A DNA stretch of 64,000 nucleotides. Source: Mangifera indica (taxonomy: Eukaryota > Streptophyta > Magnoliopsida > Sapindales > Anacardiaceae). The notes beneath the pieces were generated by a model. The model was not told where the DNA came from and did no database searches. It saw only the letters and a list, made by a program, of their open reading frames with translations. Of this stretch, positions 63,100 through 64,000 are shown piece by piece; within the stretch, counting starts at the first letter, position 1; every line of letters starts with the position of its first letter. The position numbers and the translations under genes are program-made. The stretch covers positions 10,298,449-10,362,448 of the forward strand of contig NC_058149.1 of the NCBI RefSeq assembly GCF_011075055.1, given 5' to 3'.

Positions 63100-64000
63100 A
63101 ATGCAGGCACCAGCTTCAGCAGTCAAATCTTAAGCGAAGTTGCGTAGTGTGTTGAGAGCATCAACGGGGTTAAAGAAGGACGTTGGCAAGCTACTCTTAC
63201 ATTCTACAAACCCATTTTACGAAGTTTTTTCTTCACCTTTTCCTTTTAGTGTTTTATTGATTTATTATTTAAATTTCTAAATTCTCATAATTTAAGTTAC
63301 AAACAGACCAGTCTCTAGCGGGGGAATTCCCCGTTAGACTCTCTGGGGATTTCAGTTCCAGAGCAGCCAAACAAGTATTATTTCATAATACGGGCTCAGC
63401 GGATCGTTATGGAGGCTGATTCCTCCATTCAAAATATAATGGAGAAGTTACAGTCTTACAAAATAAGAGTGGCTCTCAATTTTTATTGTAGGTTGTTGTA
63501 GCGTATGATCGTTTATGTAGGGATTTTAATATCAACTGGGTGACTTCCAATTGAGAATGAGAAAACTTGTGCCCGCTCATTCCGAAAATTTGAGAGGTAT
63601 CGTTATGGAGCTACTCAATTTGCGTGAATTTTAATCGTTTTTCTGTCTATTTAGTTTTCATAAGCTATTTTATAATAGAAAATTTTCACTCATCTGATTT
63701 CTTTGTTATTGATGAAGCTGTAGAAATTTTGTATTTCGATGGTATTTTCTTGTTGAATTTTACTCTATAATGCTGCATCTTAAAGAAAACAAACTCATGG
63801 TTCTTAAGACTGGTTTCCAGAAATTTGATCCATAATGTGCCATAGTGCGGCTAAGTTTTGTATTTGATTGATTAAAATGGGTGTAAGCGCATTTGAGAAT
63901 TAAGTTTTCTTCCTATATACATTTTGTCCCTTATCTTTACGCCAAATGAAGCTGAAAGGAATTTCAGATTGTTTGATGTGGCCAGTTTTAGCATATTTTA
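63100..64000 (+). other. Possible 5' end of an unidentified plus-strand gene
   Basis: This stretch is less AT-rich than the preceding DNA and has a UTR-like CT content (TTTTTTCTTCACCTTTTCCT). From 63411 an ATG opens a frame [20 protein letters not shown] that runs about 30 codons before a stop at about 63500. It could be a short first exon, but I see no strong donor inside it, and the protein is not recognised. Sequence beyond the window is needed to judge. Confidence 0.25.

Overview
This window looks like nuclear DNA from a flowering plant, very probably a eudicot. It is AT-rich, its genes are split by many GT-AG introns, and it carries plant-only families: a GRF transcription factor with a miR396 site, a PLS-DYW pentatricopeptide protein, a germin-like protein and relics of OPR genes. 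I cannot name the species. All assignments come from reading the sequence and from memory of the families; no database search was run.

Layout. 1-4.86 kb is gene-free and holds small MITEs and a foldback transposon. 4.86-12.67 kb is a nine-exon plant O-fucosyltransferase-like (GT106-type) gene on the + strand. Its first intron holds a decayed Copia element, its sixth a tandem TRIM-like retroelement, and its seventh is a GC-AG intron. 14.6-15.6 kb is a decayed MOB1 pseudogene on the - strand. 16.34-18.28 kb is an intronless DYW-type PPR gene. 19.24-19.88 kb is a germin-like (ABP19/20-type) gene on the - strand with a one-base frameshift near its 3' end. 23.6-26.7 kb holds two pieces of OPR (12-oxophytodienoate reductase family) pseudogenes in opposite orientations. 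26.8-34.5 kb is transposon-dense, with two cases of foldback elements nested inside older members of the same family. 34.6-48.4 kb is a DENN-domain gene on the + strand with 18 coding exons and one upstream untranslated exon; one intron holds a small LTR retroelement and the last intron has taken several insertions. 48.4-56.7 kb is again transposon-rich. 56.74-57.96 kb is a three-exon GRF gene. 58-64 kb holds no gene I can establish, although the extreme right may carry the 5' end of another + strand gene.

The most distinctive structural signal is a family of Mutator-like foldback elements. They are roughly 0.5-0.85 kb each when not interrupted, begin GGCCAAA.GACTATTTCCCA and end in its reverse complement. 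At least ten copies or fragments lie in 64 kb, several with perfect 9-10 bp target-site duplications. Two members have GC-rich, almost fully palindromic cores that give the same reading frame on both strands. A second family of ~150-170 bp AT-rich hairpin MITEs, with ACTATGTGTACC-type ends, also recurs throughout.

The genes do not form a pathway; they are independent plant housekeeping or regulatory loci. From memory, Arabidopsis has a DENN gene and an O-fucosyltransferase gene next to each other on chromosome 5 (At5g35560/At5g35570). If so, the pair here may be conserved microsynteny pulled about 22 kb apart by insertions, pseudogenes and other genes. I found no prokaryote-style system, CRISPR array, rRNA or tRNA gene.
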